A stretch of 64,000 bases of DNA from assembly GCA_036513075.1 (NCBI GenBank), contig DATBZS010000037.1, forward strand, positions 1-64,000, given 5' to 3'. Below are positions 27,245-36,565 of this stretch, piece by piece (positions within the stretch are counted from its first letter, which is position 1; every line of letters begins with the position of its first letter). The position numbers and the translations under genes are program-made. This DNA is from Bog-756 sp036513075. GTDB taxonomy: Bacteria > Actinomycetota > Acidimicrobiia > Acidimicrobiales > RAAP-2. A model generated the notes under the pieces. That model did not search any database and had not been told where the DNA came from. It was given only the letters and a program-made list of their open reading frames with translations.

Positions 27245-28135
27245 TCAGGGCTCGGACTTGGCGGCCGCCTTGACCGGGGGTGCGGACTTCCAGTCGGTGA
27301 TGCCGTCCTCTGGCATGGCGATCGGCATGCCCCCTTCGTGCACCTCGGCCCAATGGGAGTGGTTCAGCTCGTGCAGCGTGAAGCAGGCATTGAGTGAGTT
27401 GTAGAAGCCCATGTTGTCGACCGTCTGATTGACCGACTCCTTGATGAGTAGGGCGGTCATCGTCGGGAGCTGGGCGATCCGACGGGCGAACTCGACCGTC
27501 TTGTCCGTCAGTTGATCCGCGGGGAACACTTTGGAGACCATGCCCAGTTGGTAAGCCTCGTCGACATCGAGGGAGTCACCGGTGAGCATGAGTTCCTTGG
27601 TCCGTCGGGGACCGAATTCCCACGGATGGGCGAAGTACTCGACCCCGCACATCCCGAGCCGGGTACCCACCACATCGGCGAACGACACGTCGTCGGCGGC
27701 GACGATCAGGTCACAGGCCCACATCAACATGAGGCCGGCGGCGAAGACGGTGCCGTGGACCTGGGCGATGGTGATCTTCCTGAGGTTGCGCCACCGGCGG
27801 GTGTTCTCAAAGTAGTAGTGCCACTCCTGGAGCATCCGCTGTTCGGCCCCGGCCCGCGTGCCTCCGTTGCCGAGGCGGGTCGGGTGCGGATTGTCCGAGC
27901 TCCACTCGGCCATGGCCACCTTGGAGCCCATGTCGTGGCCGGCGGAGAACATCGGCCCCATGCCGCCGAGGATCACCACCCGTACCCCGTCATCGGCCTC
28001 GGCCCGCAGGAAGGCTTCGTCCAGCTCCACCAGCAGGCCCCGGTTCTGGGCGTTGCGGGCCTCCGGCCGGTTGAGCATGATCCGGGCGATCCGGCCGTCG
28101 TCGATGGTCTCGTACTTCACGAATTCTTCGGACAT
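27245..28135 (-). CDS. Enoyl-CoA hydratase/isomerase (ECH 1)
   Basis: The 296-residue crotonase-fold protein has LNRPEARNAQ at the N-terminus, the oxyanion-hole segment FSAGHDMGS, VHGTVFAAGLML, and ELMLTGDSLD with the second catalytic-position Glu. The first catalytic Glu (the PE of typical hydratases) is not present in FADVVGTRLGM, and a distinctive GVEYFAHPWEFG follows. The copy at 42688 shares these features, so the two form a subgroup of unknown specificity. The start overlaps the preceding stop (TGATG). Confidence 0.88.
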   Translation of the reverse strand: MSEEFVKYETIDDGRIARIMLNRPEARNAQNRGLLVELDEAFLRAEADDGVRVVILGGMGPMFSAGHDMGSKVAMAEWSSDNPHPTRLGNGGTRAGAEQRMLQEWHYYFENTRRWRNLRKITIAQVHGTVFAAGLMLMWACDLIVAADDVSFADVVGTRLGMCGVEYFAHPWEFGPRRTKELMLTGDSLDVDEAYQLGMVSKVFPADQLTDKTVEFARRIAQLPTMTALLIKESVNQTVDNMGFYNSLNACFTLHELNHSHWAEVHEGGMPIAMPEDGITDWKSAPPVKAAAKSEP

Positions 28136-28704
28136 CACTGCTCCTGATTGGGTAGGTGGCCACTGCTCGGGCGGCCGGTGGGTTCGGGGGAGGTTTCGGG
28201 TCCGGTGGGGGCCGGGGCCCGGTCGGTCGGGCGGGACGGGGCGATCGAGAAGGCGACGGTCGACACCGCGCACAACTCGCCCGTCCCGACGTCGGTCACG
28301 TCCACGGTCACCACGGCGAGGCTGCGGCCGCGTCGCACCACCTTGGCCGTGGCCAGGGCCGGACCGACGGTGACGCCTCGCAGGTAGTGGATGGAAAGGT
28401 CGGCGGTGGCCACGCTCTGGTCGGGGTCGGCCTCGGCCACCACCCGACCGGCGACGATGTCGACCAGGGTGGCCATCAAGCCACCTTGGAGCGCCCCACG
28501 CGGGTTCGTGACTCGATTGTCGACGTCCATCTCGATGGCGAGGTCGGCACCTTCGTGGTCCACGTCACGGAACGTCAGCTGCTGCAGCAGGTGGTCGCCG
28601 GCGGCGAGGACCCGGACGTGTTCTGCGGCCGGCACCCCTGCACCGTCACCACCACCAGCGGCCGCCTCCGGTGGCCGGTGGTCGGCTGTCCGGGATCCCG
28701 TCAC
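28135..28704 (-). CDS. PaaI-like hotdog thioesterase
   Basis: The 189-residue protein has the hotdog thioesterase core NPRGALQGGLMATLVD with the central helix, followed by DLSIHYLRG and GRSLAVVTVDV. About 35 Pro-rich, unstructured residues end it. It begins with GTG overlapping the stop of the aldehyde dehydrogenase gene and ends overlapping the start of ECH 1, so three genes are translationally coupled. It may hydrolyse aberrant acyl-CoA products of the pathway. Confidence 0.8.
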   Translation of the reverse strand: MTGSRTADHRPPEAAAGGGDGAGVPAAEHVRVLAAGDHLLQQLTFRDVDHEGADLAIEMDVDNRVTNPRGALQGGLMATLVDIVAGRVVAEADPDQSVATADLSIHYLRGVTVGPALATAKVVRRGRSLAVVTVDVTDVGTGELCAVSTVAFSIAPSRPTDRAPAPTGPETSPEPTGRPSSGHLPNQEQ

Positions 28705-30191
28705 AGCCCGCCGGCGATGGTCTTCGTCTCCAGGTACTGCTCGAAGCCCTCGTTGCCGTTCTGCCGTCCGAGGCCACTGGCCTTGTAGCCGCCGAACGGG
28801 GAGGCGGGGTTGTAGTAGATCCCTCCATTGACGCTGACCGTGCCGGCCCGGATGCGCCGGGCCACCGCGATGGCCCGCTCCTCGGAGGCGGAGGTCACGC
28901 CGCCTGACAGTCCGTACTCGCTGTCGTTGGCGATCCGGACGGCATCGTCCTCGTCCCGGAACGGGATCATGACCAGGACCGGACCGAAGATCTCCTCGCG
29001 TGCGATCCGCATGGAGTTGTCGACGTCGGCGAAGAGGGTCGGCTCGACGTAGAAGCCCTTGTCGAGGTGGGCCGGCCTGCCGCCCCCGCAGACCAGGCGG
29101 GCACCCTCGTCCACGCCGGAGGCGACGTAGCCCAGGACACGGTCGCGCTGTCGAGCGCTGATGACCGGGCCCATGATGTTGGCCGGGTCGGTCGGGTCGC
29201 CGTAGGTGACGGTCCCCATGGACGCCTCGGCCAGCGCCACCGCCTCCTCGTAGCGGGACTCGTGGACCAGGGTGCGGGTGAGCATGGCGCAGCCCTGGCC
29301 GGCGTGCATGCACATGAAGCCGAGAAAGGCCATCTTGGTCTCGAGGTCGCCGTCCTCCAGAATGATGTCGGCCGACTTGCCGCCCAGTTCGAGGAACAGC
29401 CGCTTGAGGGTCGGGGCACCGGCCGCCATGATCCGTCGGCCGGTGGCGGTGGAGCCGGTGAACGAGATGAGGTCGACACGGGGGTCGACCACCAGCTGCT
29501 CACCCAGCTGGTGGTCCGATGACGGCACGACGTTCACGACGCCGTCGGGGATGTCGGTCTGCTCGGCGATGAGTCGGCCGATGCGGGTGGCGTTCCACGG
29601 GGTGTCCGGTGCCGGCTTGACCACCACGGTGTTGCCGGTGGCCAGTGCCTGCCCCAACTTCCCGAGGAGGATTTCGATGGGGTAGTTCCACGGGATGATG
29701 GCGCCGACCACGCCCACCGGCTCCTTGACCACCTTCTGCCAGCTGGGCACGCCGAAGGTGGCATTGTCGGGGAGGGGGCGCTCCCACTCGAATGTGTCGA
29801 TGTAGGCGGCCGGCCAGAGCAGGGACTCGGCCAGCGGTGCGTCGAGTTGGGCCAGGTAGGTGATGGTCACCGGGGTGCCCACCTCTGCCACCAGCTCGGC
29901 CCGCAGCTGCTCCTGTTCGCCGACGATGGCCTCCTGGAGCTGGCGCAGGCACCGTTGGCGGAGCGTCCGGTCCGTGGACCACGTGGTCTCGTCGAAGGAT
30001 CGGCGGGCCGCGCCGATGGCCCGGTCCATGTCCGGTGCGGTGGCGTCGGTGGTCTGGCCCAGTACCTCCTCGGTGGCCGGATTGACGTTGTCGAACGCGC
30101 CGCCCCCGGTGGCTTCGACCAGGGATCCGTCGAGCAGCATGCGGAACTCGCCGGGGGTCACCCGGGTGGCGGTGGGGTCGGTGGTCGTCAT
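28701..30191 (-). CDS. NAD(P)-dependent aldehyde dehydrogenase
   Basis: The 496-residue protein has all main ALDH residues: Asn169 in IIPWNYP, Glu268 in LELGGKSAD and Cys301 in GQGCAML, with the cofactor loop FTGSTATG. It would oxidise an aldehyde to a carboxylate. It is first in the ALDH-thioesterase-hydratase operon, with the ATG at 30191. The HyuB gene lies 256 bp upstream on the same strand and could share the transcript. The substrate may be an intermediate released by an aldolase or amine oxidase, but nothing in the sequence tells. Confidence 0.93.
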   Translation of the reverse strand: MTTTDPTATRVTPGEFRMLLDGSLVEATGGGAFDNVNPATEEVLGQTTDATAPDMDRAIGAARRSFDETTWSTDRTLRQRCLRQLQEAIVGEQEQLRAELVAEVGTPVTITYLAQLDAPLAESLLWPAAYIDTFEWERPLPDNATFGVPSWQKVVKEPVGVVGAIIPWNYPIEILLGKLGQALATGNTVVVKPAPDTPWNATRIGRLIAEQTDIPDGVVNVVPSSDHQLGEQLVVDPRVDLISFTGSTATGRRIMAAGAPTLKRLFLELGGKSADIILEDGDLETKMAFLGFMCMHAGQGCAMLTRTLVHESRYEEAVALAEASMGTVTYGDPTDPANIMGPVISARQRDRVLGYVASGVDEGARLVCGGGRPAHLDKGFYVEPTLFADVDNSMRIAREEIFGPVLVMIPFRDEDDAVRIANDSEYGLSGGVTSASEERAIAVARRIRAGTVSVNGGIYYNPASPFGGYKASGLGRQNGNEGFEQYLETKTIAGGL

Positions 30192-30447
30192 GCCGCGGCT
30201 CCTGTGTTGACGGCGCCCGGGGGCGCGTGGTGACGGGTGTGTGCACCCTGGCGGACGCTTCGATGAGCCCCGAGGAGCCGTCCCCCCACCACCTCGTGCG
30301 TCGTCCCCCTGGTGGAGGGATCGTAACGACCGCCCCGGCGGGTGGTCAAGGGGCACTCCCCGCTGGGGAGACCGGCGTTCCCGTTGGGGGAGAACCGGAG
30401 TGCAAGCCGGTCCGGGTCCGAGCTGGCCAGGTCCCGCCGTTGCCGGT

Positions 30448-32205
30448 TCAGGCCTGCCGGAGGCGGACCCGCTCGGCCACGGTGGCGTCGCGGTCGAGGG
30501 CCAGGGTCATGTCTTCGAGCGAACCGGTGACGACCACCCCGTAGTCGCGAAGCGCCCCGCCGACGGACACGTATTCGTCCCACACGTCGTCGAGGACGGC
30601 CTGGGGGTCCCGGTCGAGGGGGTCCCCCCAGCCGCCACCTCCGCCGAACTCGTAGACCAGCTGGTTTCCCGTCTCGATCAGCAGATTGGCCACCGACGGG
30701 GCCACCTCGGTGGTCCCGTTGATGATGCAGCGGTCGGGGGCCCCGCTGTGCCCGCCGGCGATTCCCGGATGGAGGTGGATGCGGTTGACCACGTACTGGT
30801 TGACATAGGTGGGGGTGCGGACCTCCTTGACGAACAGGCTCCCGCACGCTCCCCGCCACTGGCCGGGCCCGCCGGAGTCGGTGCGGTAGTTCCGGCCCCG
30901 GAGGAAATGGGGGAAGAGCCCCTCGTTGAACTCGGCGGTGGCTTTGATGAGGTTCCCCGACGAGGCGGAAAGTGCCCCCCACCCGTCCACGCCCTTGACC
31001 GCGTTGACCCAACCGGCCGACACCTCGCCTCCATGGTCGAAGAACGACCGTCCCGTCCGGGGGTCCAGGTCGCCCCACATCTGTCGGGGGCTGCCGAACT
31101 TGTAGGTCTGGGGGCTGCAGCGTTCAGGGATCACCGCACTGAGGGCCACGGCCACTGCGTCACTGACCTCGACACCGGGGTGGTGGGTTCCGCTCGACAC
31201 TGGTTTGCCCTCGGTCGGGTTCACGCAGCACCCGAGCGGTGCGATGATCTCGATCGAATCGAAGAACCCCTCGTTCTTGGCGATGGTCGGATCCACCATG
31301 GAGGCCAGCTGGGCCACGATGTTCCCCCGGGTGTTGCCGAACGTGGACCACGCCTGGATCTCCGGGCGGTCGTCGGACCCGGTGAAGTCGACGACCAGAT
31401 GGTCGCCGTCCACGGTGATGGACACGTGGACCAGGATGTCGGTGTTGCCGGCCGGGTCGGCGTCGAAGTAGATGTCGGCGTCGTAGGTGCCATCGGGCCA
31501 GCGCTCGATCTCGCGGCGGAGCCGTCGGCGCGAGTCGTTGATCGACCACTCGACCGTGGCCCGGACTGTGTCGGTCCCGTGGTGCCTGGCGATCTCCTGG
31601 AGCCGGGCCACCCCCAACTGGGCAGCACCGACCTGGGACCGGAGGTCACCGATGAAACCGGCCAGCCGGTTGTTGGCCCGCATGAGTGCGACGACGTCGC
31701 GCCGCTCCTTGCCAGCCTCGATGATCTTGAGTGCCGGGTACCGGGTGCCCTCGGACCAGATGTCCTTGGCGAAGACGTTGTACCCGCCCGCCATCGCACC
31801 TCCGGTGTCGCCGTGGTGGCACTGGATGGACGGGATGAGCAGGAGCTCGCCGGTCTCGTCGAAGACGGGGGCGAAGACGTTGAAGTCGGGGAGGTGGCCG
31901 CCGCCGTGGTAGGGATCGTTGGCCACGATGACGTCGCCGGGGAACAGGTCCTCGCCGAACAGTTCGAGGGCGTACTTGACCGGCAGGGTGCTCGACAGCA
32001 TGAACTGGGGGATCCCGACCGACAGCGCGGCCAGTCGGCCGGAGGCGTCGAGGATGGTTGCGTTGCGCTCGTTGGACTGGTTGAGGATGGGCGTCGTGGC
32101 CGTGCGCGACACGTAGGTCGCCATCTCGAAGCAGACGGTCTCCATGGCCGACCGCACGACTTCAGCGGTGATCGGGTCGATGTCCGTCTCTGTCGACACA
32201 GCCAT
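30448..32205 (-). CDS. hyuB: Hydantoinase/oxoprolinase subunit B (HyuB)
   Basis: The 585-residue protein is the B subunit of the HyuAB family. It opens with DPITAEVVRSAMETVC, continues with NDPYHGGGHLPDF, QCHHGDTGG and the late GGGGGWGDP, all hallmarks of HyuB. The ATG at 32205 follows GGAGGTC. Typical partners are encoded side by side with HyuA; here HyuA is 9 kb away on the + strand (19365-21416). The pair probably forms one enzyme acting on a cyclic amide or ketone. Confidence 0.92.
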   Translation of the reverse strand: MAVSTETDIDPITAEVVRSAMETVCFEMATYVSRTATTPILNQSNERNATILDASGRLAALSVGIPQFMLSSTLPVKYALELFGEDLFPGDVIVANDPYHGGGHLPDFNVFAPVFDETGELLLIPSIQCHHGDTGGAMAGGYNVFAKDIWSEGTRYPALKIIEAGKERRDVVALMRANNRLAGFIGDLRSQVGAAQLGVARLQEIARHHGTDTVRATVEWSINDSRRRLRREIERWPDGTYDADIYFDADPAGNTDILVHVSITVDGDHLVVDFTGSDDRPEIQAWSTFGNTRGNIVAQLASMVDPTIAKNEGFFDSIEIIAPLGCCVNPTEGKPVSSGTHHPGVEVSDAVAVALSAVIPERCSPQTYKFGSPRQMWGDLDPRTGRSFFDHGGEVSAGWVNAVKGVDGWGALSASSGNLIKATAEFNEGLFPHFLRGRNYRTDSGGPGQWRGACGSLFVKEVRTPTYVNQYVVNRIHLHPGIAGGHSGAPDRCIINGTTEVAPSVANLLIETGNQLVYEFGGGGGWGDPLDRDPQAVLDDVWDEYVSVGGALRDYGVVVTGSLEDMTLALDRDATVAERVRLRQA

Positions 32206-32432
32206 GGGCGACCTCCGTGATGCGGGCTCCCCGTCGGCGCCCGGGCCGGGTGCCACCTCGTCCTAGGCCGAGTATGGCACGGAGCCCGCGGGGGTGTCGG
32301 GCGTGGACCGCACCGTCCGGCCGGGACCGGGCGCGGGCGAGGCCGACGGGATTGGGCTACAACGTTGGCCATGTCGTGCGCCACCGCCTCTCCGCCTCCC
32401 GTGGCCCGGTCACGCGGGCCGGGTCCGGCACG

Positions 32433-33593
32433 GTGAACCTGGCACTGGGAGCTGACGAGGAGAGGTTCCGGAGCGAGGCGCGGACATGGCTCGAGGAGCA
32501 CGTGGAACCCACACCCGAGTTCGCCTCGTTCGACGAGGAGTTCGCCTGGGGCCGGCGGTGGCAGGCCCGACTGGCCGAGGGTCGGTGGGTCGGCATCCAC
32601 TGGCCCGTCGAGTACGGCGGCCGGGGAGCGACCCCGCTCCAGGTGGCACTGTTCAACATGGAGTACGCCCGCGCCCGAGCCCCCCAGCCGGTCAACCGTA
32701 CGGGGGTCAACCTCGTCGGTCCGACACTGCTGGCCCACGGCGAGGACGCCCAGCGCAGCCGGTGGCTACCGGGCATCCTCCGGGCCGACGAGATCTGGTG
32801 CCAGTTGTTCAGTGAGCCCGGAGCCGGATCGGACCTGGCCGGACTGTCCACCCGTGCGACAGCGGTGGACGACGGTTGGGTCCTCGAAGGCCAGAAGGTG
32901 TGGACCAGTTACGCCCAGTACTCCCGATGGGGGATCGCCCTGGTGCGCACCGACCCCGAGGCGCCCCGCCACCACGGGATCACCTGCATGGCCGTCGACA
33001 TGGAGGCGCCGGGTATCGAGGTGCGACCGCTGGTGACGATGACCACCGAGGCGGAGTTCAACGAGGTCTTCTTCGACGAGGTCTTCGTCCCCGGTGACCA
33101 GGTCATCGGCGCCGTGCACTCGGGGTGGTCGGTGGCGAACACCACGCTCGCCCATGAACGGGGCACCACCTTCCCCTTCAAGGAGCAGGTGGTCCACGAG
33201 GTCTACCTGGACCGGCTCCTCGACCTGGCCGCCACCACGGGATCGTTCGACGACCCAGTGGTGGCCGACCAGCTGGTCGACGCCTACGTGAAGCTCCGGG
33301 TGCTCCGCTTCCACAACTGGCGGACGATGACCCGTCTGGCCCAGGGAATCGAGCCGGGCCCGGAGTCGAGCGTGGTCAAGTTGGCGTGGACCGACATGAC
33401 CCAGCAGCTGTCCGACGCCGCCCTGGCCGTGGTGGGGGATGCGTCACCGCTGTGGGGGGACGCCGACGGCAACCCGGAGCGGGGCTGGTGGCAACGACAG
33501 TGGCTGTGGTCCAAGGCCGCCTCCATCGCCGGGGGCACCTCGGAGATCCAGCGCACCATCATCGGTGACCGGATCCTCGGGCTGCCGCGCTGA
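32433..33593 (+). CDS. Acyl-CoA dehydrogenase (ACAD 5)
   Basis: The 386-residue protein has EGRWVGIHWPVEYGG, LFSEPGAGSDLAGLS, WVLEGQKVWTSYAQ, HERGTTFPF and IAGGTSEIQRTII, with the expected Glu-containing C-terminal motif. It starts with GTG at 32433. It resembles ACAD 7 (43522-44808) in the motifs LFSEPGAGSDLAG and GQKVWTSYAQ and in the NRTGVNL/GRIGINL and HERGT segments, so these two are paralogs. It is divergent from hyuB and convergent with the ligase gene at 33615. Confidence 0.92.
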   Translation: MNLALGADEERFRSEARTWLEEHVEPTPEFASFDEEFAWGRRWQARLAEGRWVGIHWPVEYGGRGATPLQVALFNMEYARARAPQPVNRTGVNLVGPTLLAHGEDAQRSRWLPGILRADEIWCQLFSEPGAGSDLAGLSTRATAVDDGWVLEGQKVWTSYAQYSRWGIALVRTDPEAPRHHGITCMAVDMEAPGIEVRPLVTMTTEAEFNEVFFDEVFVPGDQVIGAVHSGWSVANTTLAHERGTTFPFKEQVVHEVYLDRLLDLAATTGSFDDPVVADQLVDAYVKLRVLRFHNWRTMTRLAQGIEPGPESSVVKLAWTDMTQQLSDAALAVVGDASPLWGDADGNPERGWWQRQWLWSKAASIAGGTSEIQRTIIGDRILGLPR

Positions 33594-33614
33594 GCCGGTC
33601 ACCGACCTTGGCGG

Positions 33615-35162
33615 TCACACGATCCGGGAGGCCCGACCTTCCCAATAGGGTTCACGCAGGAGCCGCTTGAAGAGTTTGCCGCTCGGGTCCCGCGGCAGCT
33701 CTGCGACCACGTCCACCGACCGGGGGCACTTGTAGGCGGCGAGCCTCGCGCGGCACCAGGCCACCAGATCCTCCTCGGAGGCCGGCACATTCGGGTCGGC
33801 CAGCTGGACCACAGCTTTTACCGCTTCGCCCATCTCGTCGTCGGGGACGCCGAACACGGCAACGTCGAGGACGGCCGGGTGGGCGGCGAGGACCTGTTCG
33901 GCCTCACGCGGGTAGATGTTCACGCCGCCGGAGACCACCATGTCGGCCGAGCGGTCCGTCAGGTAGAGGTAGCCGTCGTCGTCCACGTACCCGACGTCGC
34001 CGAGCGTGCGCCAGCCATGACGGTCCTGGATGGACGCCGTCTTGTCCGGGTCGTTGTGGTACGAGAACTCGCGGCCCCCGGCGAAGTAGACGGTCCCGGT
34101 CTGGCCGGTCGGGACCTCGTCGCCGTCGTCCCCGACGATGTGCATCTCTCCTAAGGGCCGTCCGACCGATCCAGGATGGGCGAGCCACTCGGCCGGGCCA
34201 ATGAACGAGGCGCCGATGTCCTCGGTGCCGGCGTAATACTCGTAGATGATCGGTCCCCACCACTCGAGCATGCGCTCTTTGACCGGCACCGGGCACGGGG
34301 CGGCGGCGTGCACCACGTACCGCAGGCTGGAGACATCGGCGGCCGCACGTTCGTCCTCGGGGAGGCGCAGGATCCGGGTGAACATCGTCGGCACGAACTG
34401 TGCGTGGGTGACATGGTGCTGTCCTATGGCCGCCAGGCAGGCCGAGGCGTCGAAGGTCTCCATCACGACGGTGGTGGCCCCGAGGCGGTGGGTGGCCATG
34501 CAGTAGACGAGCGGGGCCGAGTGGTAGAGCGGTGCGGGGGACAGGTAGACGGCGCCCTCGTCGATCCCCATGGCGCCGATCCCGCTGGCTATCACGACGG
34601 CCGGGGCCTCGGGGTGGCCGGGCACGGTGACGCCCAGCGGCTTGGCCACGCCCTTGGGGACCCCGGTCGTGCCCGACGAGTAGAGCATCTCGCGACCCTC
34701 GGCCTCGTCATCGAGGGGGGTCGGGGGCTCGCCGTCCAGGACCTCCTCGTAGGAGGTGAATCCATCCACTGCACCCCCGGCGACGATGCGCAGCGGGACT
34801 CCGTCGAGATCGAGGGCACTGGCGACATCGGCCAGTCCGGCCGTGATCACGAGGGCCGACGCCCCGCAGTCCTCCAGGATGTACTGGGCCTCGTCACGCC
34901 GAAGATGGCTGTTGAGCGCGGTGTAGTAGAGCCCGGCCCGTTGGGCCGCCCAGGCCACCTCGAGGAAGGCCGACCCGTTCTCCATCATCAGCGCCAGGTG
35001 GTCGCCCACTTCCAGTCCGGCCTTCCGCAGTGCCCGGGCCAGCTGATTGGAGCGCTCGTCGAGCTCACGGTAGGTGGTGACCTGACCGGAGCCGACCATG
35101 ATGACGGCTGGCCGGTCGGGGTGCTCGGCGGCTCGGGCTCCGAGGTGCATGCGGTGTGTCAT
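33615..35162 (-). CDS. Acyl-CoA synthetase, AMP-forming (ligase 1)
   Basis: The 515-residue ANL-family enzyme activates a carboxylic acid to its CoA thioester through an acyl-AMP. It has the phosphate loop YSSGTTGVPKGV, IYEYYAGTEDIG in the A5 region, GWRTLGDVGYVDDDGY and a C-terminal PRDPSGKLFKRLLR with the catalytic Lys. The ATG at 35162 is chosen. It is the last of a four-gene - strand unit, after a hydratase, a VOC protein and an SDR. Confidence 0.93.
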   Translation of the reverse strand: MTHRMHLGARAAEHPDRPAVIMVGSGQVTTYRELDERSNQLARALRKAGLEVGDHLALMMENGSAFLEVAWAAQRAGLYYTALNSHLRRDEAQYILEDCGASALVITAGLADVASALDLDGVPLRIVAGGAVDGFTSYEEVLDGEPPTPLDDEAEGREMLYSSGTTGVPKGVAKPLGVTVPGHPEAPAVVIASGIGAMGIDEGAVYLSPAPLYHSAPLVYCMATHRLGATTVVMETFDASACLAAIGQHHVTHAQFVPTMFTRILRLPEDERAAADVSSLRYVVHAAAPCPVPVKERMLEWWGPIIYEYYAGTEDIGASFIGPAEWLAHPGSVGRPLGEMHIVGDDGDEVPTGQTGTVYFAGGREFSYHNDPDKTASIQDRHGWRTLGDVGYVDDDGYLYLTDRSADMVVSGGVNIYPREAEQVLAAHPAVLDVAVFGVPDDEMGEAVKAVVQLADPNVPASEEDLVAWCRARLAAYKCPRSVDVVAELPRDPSGKLFKRLLREPYWEGRASRIV

Positions 35163-35220
35163 GGGTGACTCCTTGTCCTGGTCGAGTCCACTGGGCGACC
35201 TGGCCGGTGCCGGTCCGGAT

Positions 35221-35988
35221 TCAACGACCGGTGAACTTCGGCTCGCGCTTGTCCAGGAAGGCGGCCGCACCCTCGGCGGCATCTTTGCTCCCGAAGACGT
35301 GATGCTGCTGGTCGGAACTGGCCCATCCGGCCGCGGGCCCAATGGCTACGGCCGCCCGCATCAGCTGCTTGGTGAGCTGGACCCCGAGCGGCCCATTGGC
35401 GGCCACCTCGCCGGCGAGGGCGACGGCCACATCGAGCAGCTCCTCGGACGGGACCACCCGGTTCACCAGTCCCGAAGTGAGGGCCGCCGGCGCGTCGATC
35501 AGGCGACCGGTCAGGCCCATCTCCAGGGCCAGCGCCAGGGGGATCCGCGTGGACAACAGGGTGCCGCCGCCGGCGGGGAAGAGGCCCCGCTTGACTTCGG
35601 GCAGCCCGAACCGGGCATGTTCGGCCGCCACGGCGAGGTCGCACCCCATCACCAGCTCGAGGCCGCCGCCGACCGCGGCACCGTTGACCGCGGCGATGAG
35701 CGGCTTGGGATAGGAGCCGCCGAGGAGCGATGCCATGTGCTTCCCACCCGGAGGGCCATCGTCTCCGTCCCACTCGCCCAACAAGGTGAGGTCCATGCCC
35801 GCACAGAAGACCCGTGGGCCCGAGCCGGTAAGCACGATGGCGCGGGCGTCGTCGTCCTCGAGGAGCTCGCCGAGCACGGCGCCGAGCTCGGACATCAGTG
35901 CCGGGTTGAGCGAGTTGGCCGCCTCGGGTCGATTGAGGGTGAGCACCTCGATGTGGCCGGTGCGTTCCCTGATGACCAGCGTGTCCAT
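35221..35988 (-). CDS. Enoyl-CoA hydratase (ECH 2)
   Basis: The 255-residue crotonase has FCAGMDLTLLG, VNGAAVGGGLELV, FGLPEVKRGLFPAGGGT and ALEMGLTGRLID. Both Glu residues at the two classic catalytic positions (LPE and ALEM) are present, so it is the most classical hydratase in the window. It ends with LDKREPKFTGR, a typical C-terminus. It lies 58 bp before ligase 1 and 118 bp after the VOC gene on the - strand. Confidence 0.92.
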   Translation of the reverse strand: MDTLVIRERTGHIEVLTLNRPEAANSLNPALMSELGAVLGELLEDDDARAIVLTGSGPRVFCAGMDLTLLGEWDGDDGPPGGKHMASLLGGSYPKPLIAAVNGAAVGGGLELVMGCDLAVAAEHARFGLPEVKRGLFPAGGGTLLSTRIPLALALEMGLTGRLIDAPAALTSGLVNRVVPSEELLDVAVALAGEVAANGPLGVQLTKQLMRAAVAIGPAAGWASSDQQHHVFGSKDAAEGAAAFLDKREPKFTGR

Positions 35989-36106
35989 GGTCCCGTCCCC
36001 TCCTGGTCGTGCGATGCGGTGTGGCGTCTGCCCCACCGTCGGCGGATCGGGCGAGGGGGACTCTAGGTCGCCCCGCATCGACCTGCCACGATCGGGTGCC
36101 GGCCCG

Positions 36107-36565
36107 TCAGCCCGGGCGGGCGACCACGAGTTCGAGCAGCTGCCCGTCGGGGTCGCGGACCATCACCGCGGCACCGACATTGCTGTCGGCGACCACCTCG
36201 CCGCCGAACGACGAGACGCGGGCCAGCGCGGCGTCGAGGTCGGCGGTGGTGAACGACAGATGGGTGAGGCCGGGTTCGGCCATCGACCTGGCGTGCCACG
36301 GGGGACTGCCCGCCCGGTCGTAGTGGAGCAGTTCGAGGGTGAGGTGGCCGTGGGTCAGATAGACGGCGGTGAGACCTACGGGTAGGTCTACGCCGAGGAG
36401 GGTGCTGCACACGCCGTCGGGGGGCTGCAGTGAGCGGTCGTAGGCGAAGCCGAGGGCACCTTCGTAGAAGCGGCGGGACCGGTCGAGGTCGGTGACGCAC
36501 AGTCCGATGTGCGTGACGACCAGGTCCCCGGCGGCTCCGGGGTGGCCCGGGTCGGCCGCGCTCAC
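36107..36565 (-). CDS. VOC/glyoxalase-like protein 2
   Basis: The 152-residue protein has two VOC half-units: THIGLCVTDLDRSRRFYEG with LTLELLHYD, then LTHLSFTTADLDAALAR and a C-terminal VRDPDGQLLELV. The conserved His and Glu positions of metal-binding VOC enzymes are present (THIG, LELL, LTHL, LLEL), so it may be a lactoylglutathione-lyase-like or methylmalonyl-CoA-epimerase-like enzyme. It begins with GTG overlapping the stop of the SDR gene (GTGA), so the two are coupled. An epimerase role on a CoA ester would fit the context. Confidence 0.82.
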   Translation of the reverse strand: MSAADPGHPGAAGDLVVTHIGLCVTDLDRSRRFYEGALGFAYDRSLQPPDGVCSTLLGVDLPVGLTAVYLTHGHLTLELLHYDRAGSPPWHARSMAEPGLTHLSFTTADLDAALARVSSFGGEVVADSNVGAAVMVRDPDGQLLELVVARPG

